Shown here piece after piece: positions 17,146 to 26,684 of a stretch of 64,000 bases of DNA. Origin of the DNA: Spirochaetota bacterium (lineage in GTDB: Bacteria > Spirochaetota > UBA4802 > JAFGJZ01); NCBI GenBank assembly GCA_023396615.1, contig JAEWVM010000009.1, positions 1 through 64,000 of the forward strand, in the 5' to 3' direction. The position numbers were made by a program, and so were the translations under genes. The notes beneath the pieces are model-generated. The model was not told the DNA's origin, did no database searches, and saw only the letters and a list, made by a program, of their open reading frames with translations. The stretch's first letter is position 1, and every line of letters begins with the position of its first letter.

Positions 17146-18465
17146 GTGAAAAAAGGAACAGGAGAAATAGCAAAAGCAGAGGGGAAATTAGGAATACTTA
17201 TTCCCGGACTCGGCGCAGTAAGTACTACGCTGATAGCGGGAACTTTTCTTGCCCGCAAAGGATTGGCAGAACCAAAGGGTTCTCTTACTCAGATGGGTAA
17301 GATCAACATAAAAAAAGACAACGAAACCAAGTATATCGACATCAAAGATTTCGTTCCCCTTGCGAAACTTGACGACATAGTTTACGGCGGATGGGACATC
17401 TTTGAAGACAATGTTTACGAAGCTGCAAAACATGCCGCAGTTTTAACAAATGACGACTTAAACAAAGTTAAAGATGAACTTGAAACAATTAAACCGATGA
17501 AAGCAGTTTTCTTTCCTCAGTATGTAAAAAAGCTTCACGGCACATGGATAAAATCCGCCGCTACAAAATGGGATCTTGCAGAACAGCTTATCGCCGACAT
17601 AGAAAACTTCAAAAAATTAAATAAAGTTGAAAGATGCGTTATGATCTGGTGCGCGAGCACTGAGATTTACCAGGAACCTATTACCGGTATCCATGACACT
17701 ATTGAGAATTTCGAAAAGGCTCTTAAAGAAAGCCATCCTTCAATCGCACCGAGCATGATATATGCTTATGCTGCAATCAAATGCGGTCACCCTTTTGCAA
17801 ACGGTGCACCTAATCTTTGTATCGAAATACCTGCTCTTCAGGATCTCGCTGACAAAAACAGAGTTCCTATCGGCGGAAAGGATTTCAAATCCGGTCAGAC
17901 ACTCATGAAAACGATTCTTGCTCCTGGTCTAAAGGCAAGATTGATCGGTGTAGACGGCTGGTATTCAACAAACATTCTAGGAAATCGTGACGGCGAAGTT
18001 CTTGATGATCCTGAGAATTTCAAGACAAAAGAAAAAAGTAAACTCTCTGTTCTTGATCAGATATTTCAGCCTGAACTGTACCCTTCTCTTTATAAAGATT
18101 ATTGCCACGTTGTAAGAATCAATTATTATCCTCCTCGCGGGGACAACAAAGAAGGCTGGGACAATATAGATATCGCCGGCTGGCTCGACTACAAGATGCA
18201 GATCAAAATCGACTTTCTCTGCAGAGACTCAATTCTTGCGGCACCTATAGCTCTTGACCTTGTTCTGTTTTTTGACCTTGCTCAGCGTGCAGGAATGTAC
18301 GGAAACCAGGAATGGCTGTCTTTCTTCTGGAAGAGCCCAATGCATCCGGCAGACAGACTCCCTGAACACGATCTTTTCGTTCAGTCAATGAAACTCAGAA
18401 ATACTCTAAGATGGCTGATGGATCATCCTCTTCAGACGCATTTCGGTGATGAACATATCGATTGA
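17146..18465 (+). CDS. Inositol-3-phosphate synthase family protein
   Basis: 439 residues. It has an NAD-binding opening LGILIPGLGAVSTTL, the FFPQYVKK and AEQLIADIENF segments, the PNLCIEIPALQDLA segment, KDFKSGQTLMKT (part of the catalytic Lys region of myo-inositol-1-phosphate synthases) and GWYSTNILGNRDGEVL. The enzyme isomerises glucose 6-phosphate to inositol 3-phosphate via NAD, feeding phosphatidylinositol or other inositol products. The start is GTG with AGGAG seven bases upstream. It is a single-gene unit ended by a terminator. No inositol-phosphatase or PI synthase is in the window, so the product's fate is unknown. Confidence 0.9.
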   Translation: MKKGTGEIAKAEGKLGILIPGLGAVSTTLIAGTFLARKGLAEPKGSLTQMGKINIKKDNETKYIDIKDFVPLAKLDDIVYGGWDIFEDNVYEAAKHAAVLTNDDLNKVKDELETIKPMKAVFFPQYVKKLHGTWIKSAATKWDLAEQLIADIENFKKLNKVERCVMIWCASTEIYQEPITGIHDTIENFEKALKESHPSIAPSMIYAYAAIKCGHPFANGAPNLCIEIPALQDLADKNRVPIGGKDFKSGQTLMKTILAPGLKARLIGVDGWYSTNILGNRDGEVLDDPENFKTKEKSKLSVLDQIFQPELYPSLYKDYCHVVRINYYPPRGDNKEGWDNIDIAGWLDYKMQIKIDFLCRDSILAAPIALDLVLFFDLAQRAGMYGNQEWLSFFWKSPMHPADRLPEHDLFVQSMKLRNTLRWLMDHPLQTHFGDEHID

Positions 18466-18471
18466 TTTTTT

Positions 18472-18498
18472 AAAAATCCGCCTAACGGCGGATTTTTT
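18472..18498 (+). terminator. Terminator after inositol-phosphate synthase
   Basis: AAAAATCCGCC, a TAAC loop and GGCGGATTTTTTT form a perfect stem with a T run, seven bases past the stop codon. Confidence 0.92.
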
Positions 18499-18555
18499 TA
18501 TTTTATAAAACCAATTTATTATTGTATTATACTTCGCCCGATATCACATAGAAAA

Positions 18556-19614
18556 ATGAATTCAATACAAAGCAATAAAATAGGAATAGCTTTGGGAAGC
18601 GGCGGATCAAGAGGGATTTCCCACATTTCCGTTCTCAAACAAATATACAATCTCGGAATCCGTATTGATTATGTATCAGGTGCAAGCATGGGGGCAATAA
18701 TCGGTACCGCGTTCTGTGCCGGAAAACTTGAAGATTTTGAAAGAATTCTTCTCCGATATTACAAAGAAGACAGGATATATCCGCTAGCAGGATTTGCAGC
18801 TTCCTCATCGGGAATTGCAGATATCGGCAAATTCATGAAAATCTTCAAACGCATTATATTTCCATATTCACGAATCGAAGATCTTCCTATACCGCTCTCG
18901 ATAGTCTGTACAGAGTTTCAAACCGGAAAACCCGTTGCATTCACTCATGGCGATATCTTCACAGCAATCCGCGCTTCAGTTTCCATTCCCGGTGCTCTGG
19001 TTCCCGTAAAATACGCCGGAACCTATCTCATAGACGGCGGAGTTTCGAATGCGGTTCCTGTTGATGTTGCGAGGAAAATGGGCGCAGATAAGGTAATTGC
19101 TGTTAACATCAATCCGCTTAATAAAATGAAAAACCGGCCGGAGTTCATTGCCGATTACTCAACATTCCTTGAAACATCAATGAATTCCTTAATAGACGGT
19201 CTGATTCCTTATGATGCCGTCCAGACAAGAAAAATCAGTCTGCCTGCAATTAAGAAAAATATTCCTGCAATTATTCAGTTTGTAAAAAAAACACTCGGAA
19301 TGATAAAATATGCTTATGTTCATATTTTCAAAAACGAAACCCGTGATATAACTAAAAAAGAAGTTTTTTTTCCGAAAAAAAACAAACGTCTTCCCAATAT
19401 TGTCGAAATTCTTTGGCAGACAATTGACATAATGCAATCAGTTAACACCCATGCGTTTTTTGAAAAATATAAACCGGATGTGATAATAGAACCTGATGTA
19501 ATAGAAATATTTCCCTTTGATTTTACGCAGATTCCGCAGATTTTGTCTGCCGGAGAAACAGCTGTTTCAGAAAAAGAAATCGAATTAAAACGGCTCATGA
19601 ATGAGAATCTTTGA
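18556..19614 (+). CDS. Patatin-like phospholipase
   Basis: 352 residues. The patatin domain has the oxyanion loop GSGGSRG (about 14 to 20), the nucleophile elbow GASMG (Ser about 44) and the catalytic Asp in LIDGGVSNAVPVDVA (about 160), the Ser-Asp dyad of RssA/patatin lipid acyl hydrolases. No signal peptide, so it acts from the cytosol on membrane lipids. The C-terminal 130 residues are extra and unassigned. There is no good ribosome site before the ATG. It overlaps the TatD gene by 14 bases. The inositol-phosphate synthase upstream makes an inositol lipid substrate imaginable, but not shown. Confidence 0.9.
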   Translation: MNSIQSNKIGIALGSGGSRGISHISVLKQIYNLGIRIDYVSGASMGAIIGTAFCAGKLEDFERILLRYYKEDRIYPLAGFAASSSGIADIGKFMKIFKRIIFPYSRIEDLPIPLSIVCTEFQTGKPVAFTHGDIFTAIRASVSIPGALVPVKYAGTYLIDGGVSNAVPVDVARKMGADKVIAVNINPLNKMKNRPEFIADYSTFLETSMNSLIDGLIPYDAVQTRKISLPAIKKNIPAIIQFVKKTLGMIKYAYVHIFKNETRDITKKEVFFPKKNKRLPNIVEILWQTIDIMQSVNTHAFFEKYKPDVIIEPDVIEIFPFDFTQIPQILSAGETAVSEKEIELKRLMNENL

Positions 19615-20359
19615 TACGCATTGCCATTTTCAATCAGATATTTTAGCCGACACTACAAAGGCAATCTCTGACGCAAAATATGCCGGAGTTCTCAAATTGA
19701 TGAATAATTCCATTTCTTTCAGCGACTGGATCAAAGTACTTATAATTTCAGAAAATTACACTGAAGTAGTTCCTGCTCTGGGAATCCACCCCTGCTTTAT
19801 CGATTTGAGCATCGAATCAATAAAAACTGAGCTGACCCTGTGTGATCTCTCAAAATACAGGGCAATTGGGGAAATCGGACTGGATAAAAAAAAATCTTCA
19901 GCTCCAATAGAATTACAAATTAAAGTTTTTGAACTCTTCTTAATGCTCTCGCTGGAATTAAATATACCATGTTCGGTTCACTGCGTGTCTGCGGTTGATG
20001 AACTTATTTTCTGCCTGAAAAAGTTTAAGAATCATCCGCCGGTTATAATTCATTCCTTTTCGGGAAGCATGGAGCTTGCGCGCTCTCTTTCAAAATTCAG
20101 ATGTTTATTCTCAGTCGGCAAAAATTTAAATCACAACCCCGGCAAAAAGCAAACCGAAATGCTGAAATACATCTTTCCTTCACTTATGACGCTTGAATCT
20201 GATTTTTCAGCAAGCAATACAACTGAGAACATGAGTCAAGACATCAAACCATACTGCATCAAAGATTATCTTAATAATGCCTCAGAAATTTTATCTATAC
20301 CTGCTGAAGAAATTGCAGAAAAAACCTATAAACTCTCCGCCGCTGTTTTTGGAGAATAA
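19601..20359 (+). CDS. TatD-family metal-dependent hydrolase
   Basis: 252 residues, a TIM-barrel amidohydrolase. Metal ligands are visible: DTHCH (His 7 and 9), Glu in AIGEIGLD, His in CSVHCVS, His in IIHSFSG and Asp in LESDF. Members are 3'-5' DNases or related phosphodiesterases; some act in DNA repair or RNA quality control. A little shorter and more divergent than E. coli TatD. Starts inside the 3' end of the patatin gene, so it is probably translated by coupling. Confidence 0.88.
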   Translation: MRIFDTHCHFQSDILADTTKAISDAKYAGVLKLMNNSISFSDWIKVLIISENYTEVVPALGIHPCFIDLSIESIKTELTLCDLSKYRAIGEIGLDKKKSSAPIELQIKVFELFLMLSLELNIPCSVHCVSAVDELIFCLKKFKNHPPVIIHSFSGSMELARSLSKFRCLFSVGKNLNHNPGKKQTEMLKYIFPSLMTLESDFSASNTTENMSQDIKPYCIKDYLNNASEILSIPAEEIAEKTYKLSAAVFGE

Positions 20360-20698
20360 ACTCATTTTCGGAATTATTTAGAGCGCAGTAATTCATTTTA
20401 ACTTATGAAACCCTAAACATCGATACATCGGGGGAAGAAAGTCTTACCTTAATAAATAATATTCCATGATTCAATCCGCAGCTCATTCCGATTAAGAAGC
20501 AAACCTAGATTGAGAGCTTACCTGATAGACGGAATTAGTAAAACAATTGAAGTAAAATTCATTCAAGATTGATCATGTTCAAATATATCATATAAAATAT
20601 GGGTAAACAATACTTTTGAATAAAGCATCCGAAACGTTCAAAACATATGTATAAACTAATTGACTTGTAGCACTTTTTATTATTGTCTGACCCAGTAT
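20360..20698 (+). other. Non-coding stretch before the secretion operon
   Basis: About 340 bases, AT-rich, no coding frame or clear terminator. At the right end TTGACT (20660-20665) with a weak TATTGT 15 bases downstream (20681-20686) may be the operon promoter; if so, transcription would start almost at the gspC ATG. I see no conserved RNA element that I recognise. Confidence 0.35.
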
Positions 20699-21511
20699 AT
20701 GAATATTCTCAAAAAACATCTCTTAAACATTATCGGAGCTTCAGTACTCGCTTTGAGCATATCGGGTCTTATTACCGGTACCGCCCGGATAGTCATACAT
20801 CCAGGCGAAAAAACCAGACAGACAGCGCCCAAAGTATTTCAGGCAGAAAATACGGAAAAAATCACCGATTATAATTTCATACTGAATTCAAATTTTTTTC
20901 AACTTTCCACCGCTCAAAGCTCAGAAAACGTTCAATCGGCTTCACCTGCAAATTTAATACTGCTGGGCACGGTTACAGGCTCACCTTCACTGGCCAGAGC
21001 AATGATAAGATCCGCTTCAGAAAATAAGGTCGAAATATTCAAAATAGGATCTTCAGCATGGGGCTATACTCTCGTCAGAATTTTGAAAACCAAGGTATTA
21101 TTGAAATCAGGTTCCAACGAATTTGAACTCGACATGCTTAAACAAGAAGGTTCCTCATCCGGTCCGCAATCAGGATTTCAGCCTGCAACAAAAAAGACAA
21201 TAAGCAAAGCTGAACTTCTCACAAAAATTCAGGGCAATATGGACAATATGCTGAAGGGAATGAGAGCCGGACCCTACCGTGAAGACGGTCAGATCAAAGG
21301 GTACAAGATTATGGGACTCAGTAAAGACAATATGCTTTATGAACTTGGAATCCGTCAGGGAGACATCATTATGAGAATAAATGGTCATCCAATTGACAGC
21401 ACTCAGAAATTGTTTGAACTTTGGCAGAAGCTTCCGCAGGAGCCGAAGGCACTAATTGACATTAAACGCGGAAATGAAACAACGACTCTCGATTATACTT
21501 TTTCGAATTAG
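20699..21511 (+). CDS. gspC: Type II secretion protein GspC
   Basis: 270 residues. An N-terminal transmembrane helix (IIGASVLALSISGLITG), a periplasmic HR domain (NLILLGTVTGSPSLARAMI, FKIGSSAWGYTLVRI) and a C-terminal PDZ domain (YKIMGLSKDNMLYELGIRQGDIIMRING). GspC connects the inner-membrane platform to the GspD secretin. I start at the ATG at 20699, which puts the helix at the N-terminus; no Shine-Dalgarno is seen. The frame is open from a TTG at 20660, but that TTG is part of a TTGACT box. First of a 12-gene secretion operon. Confidence 0.9.
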   Translation: MNILKKHLLNIIGASVLALSISGLITGTARIVIHPGEKTRQTAPKVFQAENTEKITDYNFILNSNFFQLSTAQSSENVQSASPANLILLGTVTGSPSLARAMIRSASENKVEIFKIGSSAWGYTLVRILKTKVLLKSGSNEFELDMLKQEGSSSGPQSGFQPATKKTISKAELLTKIQGNMDNMLKGMRAGPYREDGQIKGYKIMGLSKDNMLYELGIRQGDIIMRINGHPIDSTQKLFELWQKLPQEPKALIDIKRGNETTTLDYTFSN

Positions 21512-21520
21512 GTGAATATG

Positions 21521-23308
21521 ATGAATCTCAAAAAAGCGGCTTTATTGATATTATTGATTTTTGTTTTTTCTCCGGCGGTTGCCCAGAAAAAAACAACCGC
21601 AAAAAAAGCTCCTACGAATTTCATTCTTAATTTTAAGGATGTTGAAATATCCGACTTTATCACCATGATGAGTCAGATACTGAATAAAAACGTTGTTTAC
21701 GATGAACAATTGCGCGGAAAAATAACAATCAGTTCTTCAAAAAATATTCCTATTTCTCAGGCCCGCGAAGTTCTTATCACGATTCTATCCGTAAAAGGCT
21801 ATACCATTGTTGAAATGCCGAACCTGATAAGAGTTGTCCCTTTGAAAGATGCTCCTAAGGAAACCGACCTCATAATTGTTGACGGTCAGGAAATCAAATT
21901 TAAGGATGATACAAGCATAGTATACACCTGCGAAATAGAATCCGGCGATTTAAATGAGATTTTCAGGACACTGAACACAGTAAAAACCAATGCTATGAGC
22001 ATTGTAGCTTATCCTCCGCTCAAATACATTATTTTCAATGGTTCAGCCAGAGAAATATCGAGCCTTGTGAAACTTGCCAAATCACTCGACAAATCAGCTT
22101 CCGGAAATACCGATGCCATCGACGCACAGAGCTTCATACATGTTGTTAAACTTCAGAATTCAAAGGCCGAGGATATGGCAGCAGTTCTATCGAAAGTGCC
22201 GACAAAAAGCTCTCTTCAATCTCAGCGAGCAACACCGACATCACCGAACCAGCCGCCGCATCAGGTAAAAAATGAACAGATATCGATCATTCCAAGCAAA
22301 GATACTAATTCCCTTATAATAACTGCAACACCTGAAGAATTTGCCGAAATAAAACGCCTTATAAACGCTCTTGATACCGTCAGAGATCAGGTTCTCATAG
22401 AAGCCGTAATTATGGAAGTCAATACAAGCGACGGATGGACTTTCGGAATAGACTGGTTTTTAAGAGGGAGCGCGGGGCAAGGAAACGCCTTCGGCGAACA
22501 AATACTTGGAAATGTTCCCAACTATACTGAAAAGAGTATATATAACACAACCGTTCCGCTTTTTACCGGTTTTAATCTCGGATACTTTTCCGGAAAGGGT
22601 GCACTGGGTTTTCTTTTATTGAACGCGACGGCAAATGATAATAAAGTTAATATTCTTTCAACACCTCAGATTCTAACACTCGACAATCAGGAAGCCGTTA
22701 TTTACGCAGGATCGGAAGTTCCTGTTCCGACAAACGCAAAATATGATTCAAATAACAATTTGACTTACACTTTTGATTATAAATCTGTCGGAATTAAACT
22801 CAAGGTTACGCCTCACATAACTGATACGGACCGCATAACTCTTGATCTCTATCAGGAAGCGAATTCAATAATAAGTGAAGGAACGATTGAAGGAGCAACC
22901 TACACTCCTCCGACTCTAGGCAAAAGAGATATTACGACGAAAGTAACCGTATATGACGGAAAAACGATCGTTGTCGGCGGATTGATAAGCAATCAGGCAA
23001 GCACGGTAGAAACCAAAGTTCCTATTCTTGGAGATATCCCCCTTTTGGGATGGCTGTTCAAAAACAAAACCGTTAAAAACGAAAAGAAAAATCTTTTGAT
23101 TTTCATATCACCGACCATCGCAACAAAAAAAGAAGTCATTGAAAACATTTCCAATGAAAAAATCAATGAACACAAAAAGCTTAACGGCGAATTCAAGTAT
23201 TATAAAGAAAAAGGAAAAGAAATCGAATCGAAAGAAAAGGACCAGCCGGTAAAAGCTGAAGAAAACGCAACCGATGACGCAAAAAATGAACAGAAAGAAG
23301 TGAAATAA
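21521..23308 (+). CDS. gspD: Type II secretion secretin GspD
   Basis: 595 residues. A signal peptide (to about AVAQ, residue 22), the N0 domain (FILNFKDVEISDFITMMS), N1 to N3 domains (FIHVVKLQNSKAEDMAAVL and a Ser/Pro/Gln-rich loop) and the C-terminal secretin channel with VPILGDIPLLGWLFKNK. It forms the outer-membrane pore. A charged Lys/Glu tail of about 50 residues ends the protein, where pilotin-binding S-domains lie in other species. The ATG at 21521 is five bases past AGGTGA; GTG 21512 and ATG 21518 are in-frame alternatives. Ten bases after gspC. Confidence 0.96.
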   Translation: MNLKKAALLILLIFVFSPAVAQKKTTAKKAPTNFILNFKDVEISDFITMMSQILNKNVVYDEQLRGKITISSSKNIPISQAREVLITILSVKGYTIVEMPNLIRVVPLKDAPKETDLIIVDGQEIKFKDDTSIVYTCEIESGDLNEIFRTLNTVKTNAMSIVAYPPLKYIIFNGSAREISSLVKLAKSLDKSASGNTDAIDAQSFIHVVKLQNSKAEDMAAVLSKVPTKSSLQSQRATPTSPNQPPHQVKNEQISIIPSKDTNSLIITATPEEFAEIKRLINALDTVRDQVLIEAVIMEVNTSDGWTFGIDWFLRGSAGQGNAFGEQILGNVPNYTEKSIYNTTVPLFTGFNLGYFSGKGALGFLLLNATANDNKVNILSTPQILTLDNQEAVIYAGSEVPVPTNAKYDSNNNLTYTFDYKSVGIKLKVTPHITDTDRITLDLYQEANSIISEGTIEGATYTPPTLGKRDITTKVTVYDGKTIVVGGLISNQASTVETKVPILGDIPLLGWLFKNKTVKNEKKNLLIFISPTIATKKEVIENISNEKINEHKKLNGEFKYYKEKGKEIESKEKDQPVKAEENATDDAKNEQKEVK

Positions 23309-23310
23309 AA

Positions 23311-24978
23311 ATGTCACGTAAGAAAATCGGCGAAATCCTTGTTCAAAACGGCGAACTGACTCAAACTGAGCTCGAAGCAATTCTTAAACTTCAGAAAGAT
23401 ACCGGTCTGCGTTTCGGCGAAGCATTGCTTAAACGCGGTGCGGTAACCGAAGAAGCTCTTCTTCGTGCGCTTTCCAAACAGCTTGAAATTGAATTCAGAG
23501 CAGAACTCAAGTTTGAAGACCCGGATGGTTTTTTCAAACAGCTGAAGACAAGTTTTTTTGTTAAATACAAGATGGTACCTTTCGCCGTCAAAAAGAATAA
23601 AATATATCTCGCTGTAAACGAGCCGAGAAACGCGCCTGTAGATGATATTGAAATAATTTTTCCTGATTACGAAATACATCTTGTCATTGCCACAGAAACG
23701 GAAATCTACCGCGTAATTTCAGAAAATTTTGAAGGCGAAATAAAAAGCGATCTTGCGGAAAACCATCCCGATTACGATCTTTTTTCAACTGATATTCTTG
23801 AAACTGAAAACATTCTGGAAGCGGCAAACGACGCGCCTATAATAAAACTCGTAAACAGAACAATTTCTCAGGCAGTCGACAAAAAAGCCAGCGACATTCA
23901 CATTGAACCGTACGAAAACGAACTGATAATTCGCTACCGTGTTGACGGAATACTTTACCAGATAATGTCGCCTCCGAAAAGACTTCAGAACGCGGTGATT
24001 TCGAGAATTAAAATCATGGCGAATCTTAATATCGCGGAAAACCGTCTTCCCCAGGATGGCAGAATTCAGATTAAAGTCGGCAAAAAGGATATAGATATCC
24101 GCGTAAGCGTATTTCCGACATATTTCGGTGAAAGAATTGTATTGAGACTTTTAAATAAATCAGATATGAATTTTTCTATTGATTCAATCGGCTTCATTCC
24201 GCATGACCTCACTCTTGTCAAAAATATTCTTTCAAAGCCGAACGGTATTGTTTTAGTTACGGGACCTACCGGAAGCGGTAAAACAACAACTCTATACGGA
24301 ATGCTGACTCACCTAAATTCTCCGAAAGTAAACATTCTGACTGTTGAAGATCCGGTCGAATACCAGCTTAGCGGTGTCGGGCAGATGCAGGTAAAGCCCA
24401 AGATCGACCTGACCTTCGCATCGGGCTTGAGATCAATACTTCGTCAGGACCCTGACATCATAATGGTCGGGGAAATCCGCGACGGAGAAACAGCAGAGAT
24501 TGCTGTTCAGGCGGCTCTAACAGGGCATCTTGTTCTTTCGACACTTCATACAAACGACGCGGCGAGCGGCGTTACCCGTTTGATAGACATGGGAATTGAA
24601 CCGTTTCTTATTTCTTCATCAGTAAACGCATTTCTCGCGCAGAGACTGTTGAGAAAAATATGTCCGCATTGCAAAACATCTTACAAGGCAAGTGCCGCGG
24701 ATAAAAAAATTCTCAAATTATCCAGGGACATCAAGCTTTATCACGGCAAGGGCTGTGAAAAATGCCTCAACATAGGATACCTCGGCAGAAACGCCATATA
24801 CGAAATTCTGCCTCTTGATGATGAACTGCGCCGTCTCATCATTACTAAAGCCGATGCGTCTGAAATAAAATCATGCGCAGTAAAAAAAGGAATGAAAACA
24901 CTTTTTCAAAACGGATCCGAAAGAGTTCTATCAGGAGAAACAACTCTTGAAGAACTTGTAAGGGTGACCGGATTATGA
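23311..24978 (+). CDS. gspE: Type II secretion ATPase GspE
   Basis: 555 residues. An N-terminal GspE_N/MshEN domain (KIGEILVQNGELTQTELEAI), Walker A GPTGSGKT (about 318 to 325), Asp box, Walker B (DPDIIMVGEIRDGE), His box (TGHLVLSTLHTNDA) and a zinc tetracysteine motif (CPHC then CEKC). It powers pseudopilus assembly from the cytoplasmic side via GspL. It starts two bases after gspD and overlaps gspF by four bases (ATGA). Confidence 0.97.
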   Translation: MSRKKIGEILVQNGELTQTELEAILKLQKDTGLRFGEALLKRGAVTEEALLRALSKQLEIEFRAELKFEDPDGFFKQLKTSFFVKYKMVPFAVKKNKIYLAVNEPRNAPVDDIEIIFPDYEIHLVIATETEIYRVISENFEGEIKSDLAENHPDYDLFSTDILETENILEAANDAPIIKLVNRTISQAVDKKASDIHIEPYENELIIRYRVDGILYQIMSPPKRLQNAVISRIKIMANLNIAENRLPQDGRIQIKVGKKDIDIRVSVFPTYFGERIVLRLLNKSDMNFSIDSIGFIPHDLTLVKNILSKPNGIVLVTGPTGSGKTTTLYGMLTHLNSPKVNILTVEDPVEYQLSGVGQMQVKPKIDLTFASGLRSILRQDPDIIMVGEIRDGETAEIAVQAALTGHLVLSTLHTNDAASGVTRLIDMGIEPFLISSSVNAFLAQRLLRKICPHCKTSYKASAADKKILKLSRDIKLYHGKGCEKCLNIGYLGRNAIYEILPLDDELRRLIITKADASEIKSCAVKKGMKTLFQNGSERVLSGETTLEELVRVTGL

Positions 24979-26219
24979 TTTTTCAATATGACGCCATAAA
25001 TAGAAAGGGAAAGGAAATCTCGGGAATAGTTGACGCCGTCAACCAGATCAAGGCTAAGGAAAAACTTAAAGCGGAAGGTCTTTATGTTAAAAAAATCTGG
25101 GAGCATACAAAAGATTCCCCTCTCTCGAAAGAAAGCAATGTCTTCACAAAGTATGCATCTCTGATTTCTGATAAAATTTCCGCAAAAAAAATTCAAAAAC
25201 TTACTCCTCTTTTTTCGCGACAGCTTTCCACCCTTCTAAGAGCAGGCATGCCGCTCAACCGGGCGATGGCGGATATAATAGACCAGACTGACAATTCTCA
25301 CATGAAACTCGTTCTTGCTGATATACGCCAGAAGCTTGAAGGCGGAAGTCCTCTTTCAAAGGCAGTCGCGTCGCACAATGAAGTCTTTTCCGAAATGTAT
25401 TCGAACATGATACGCATAGGCGAAAACATGGGTTCACTTGATACCGTTCTTGAACGCCTCGCAGACATTGAAGAAAAAAATGCCAACATAAAAAATTCAC
25501 TTAAACTGGCCTTTCAATATCCAGTATTCATGCTGGTTTTTACTTCATGTATTGCAGCATTTCTAATGATAAAGGTAGTGCCGACAATAAGCGATATGTT
25601 CAGCCAGTTAAACAAAGAGCTTCCGCTCCCTACGCGGATAGTTGTAGGAACAAGTTCATTTGCGGCAAAATACTGGATTATTATTTTAATTGCATCGATT
25701 ATTCTTTTCTTTCTTTTCAAAAAATACTCAAAAACTCCCGAAGGGCGGAATAAAATTGACGCTTTTATGTTCAAAATTCCTGTTTTCAATCATTTCTATA
25801 CAAAAGTTATTTGTCTCAGATTCTGCCAGAATCTCGGAATAATGGCTCAAAACGGTGTTGATATAGTTAAATCTCTCGATATAATAAAAAAACAGATCGG
25901 AAATACTGTAATAGAAAAAAAGATAGAAGAAGCTTCCGGAAGAATCGTCGAAGGCGCACCTATTTCAAAAGCACTGATAACGGCGGAATTTTTGCCGAAA
26001 ATGGTAACTGGAATGATTTCAGTAGCAGAAGCGAGCGATACACTGGATTCAATGCTTATTAAAATTTCGGATTTGTACCAGAATGAAATTGACAGATCCC
26101 TGCTTTCGCTTACTAAAATGATTGAACCGGTTTTAATTGTTGTAATGGGGGGTGTTATCGGACTAATCGTTCTTTCGGTAATGCTTCCGATAATGGATTT
26201 AAATTTATCGATACAGTGA
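24975..26219 (+). CDS. gspF: Type II secretion inner-membrane protein GspF
   Basis: 414 residues, two repeated cytoplasmic T2SSF domains (LFSRQLSTLLRAGMPL and LRFCQNLGIMAQNGVDI) and three transmembrane helices, the last near the C-terminus (VLIVVMGGVIGLIVLSVMLPIMDL). It is the polytopic base of the pseudopilus platform. Start overlaps gspE by four bases; gspG follows after six bases. Confidence 0.96.
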   Translation: MIFQYDAINRKGKEISGIVDAVNQIKAKEKLKAEGLYVKKIWEHTKDSPLSKESNVFTKYASLISDKISAKKIQKLTPLFSRQLSTLLRAGMPLNRAMADIIDQTDNSHMKLVLADIRQKLEGGSPLSKAVASHNEVFSEMYSNMIRIGENMGSLDTVLERLADIEEKNANIKNSLKLAFQYPVFMLVFTSCIAAFLMIKVVPTISDMFSQLNKELPLPTRIVVGTSSFAAKYWIIILIASIILFFLFKKYSKTPEGRNKIDAFMFKIPVFNHFYTKVICLRFCQNLGIMAQNGVDIVKSLDIIKKQIGNTVIEKKIEEASGRIVEGAPISKALITAEFLPKMVTGMISVAEASDTLDSMLIKISDLYQNEIDRSLLSLTKMIEPVLIVVMGGVIGLIVLSVMLPIMDLNLSIQ

Positions 26220-26225
26220 GGTTAT

Positions 26226-26684
26226 ATGAAAAAAATTTTCAAACTAATTAAAAAGATTCGAACTTCTGAATCAGGGTTTACTACACTTGAACTAATGATA
26301 GTAATTGTTATCATCGGTATTGTAACTGCTGTAAGTATTCCAAGATTGATGAAAATGCTTGATACCGGAAAAGTAACAGCTTGCAAAAAAGCTGTAGAAC
26401 AAATTACCGTTCAGCTTGAAGTTTATAACATGCACAATGGAACATATCCTTCAACAGAGCAAGGGCTCAAAGCTCTTGTAGAACCTGCATCAATTGATCC
26501 CGTACCGCAGAATTTTCAACAAGGCGGATATCTATCAAATAAAGACTTAAAAGATCCATGGGGACACGAATTTATATATAGATCACCTGGCGACTCATCA
26601 CGTAATTTTGAAATATTATCTTTCGGATCAGACGGCAAAGAAGGCGGAACAGGGAATGCTGCTGACATCACGTCATGGGAATAA
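26226..26684 (+). CDS. gspG: Major pseudopilin GspG
   Basis: 152 residues. Type IV prepilin-like leader ending SGFTTLELMIVIVIIGI, with Gly-Phe at the cleavage point and Glu at mature position 5. The C-terminal half has the GspG signature YPSTEQGLKALV, KDPWGHEFIYRSPG and FGSDGKEGG (calcium loop). It forms the pseudopilus shaft after cleavage and methylation by a prepilin peptidase, which is not in this window. The leader is longer than usual (about 17 residues before Gly). Confidence 0.96.
   Translation: MKKIFKLIKKIRTSESGFTTLELMIVIVIIGIVTAVSIPRLMKMLDTGKVTACKKAVEQITVQLEVYNMHNGTYPSTEQGLKALVEPASIDPVPQNFQQGGYLSNKDLKDPWGHEFIYRSPGDSSRNFEILSFGSDGKEGGTGNAADITSWE

Noticed and set aside
20660..20692. 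Sigma54 (-24/-12) promoter before gspC
   Set aside because: TAGCAC resembles the -24 element, but no TTGC follows at the required distance.
20360..20698. Riboswitch (c-di-GMP type) before the secretion operon
   Set aside because: I looked for the conserved GEMM-type core and did not find it; no convincing stem set is visible.
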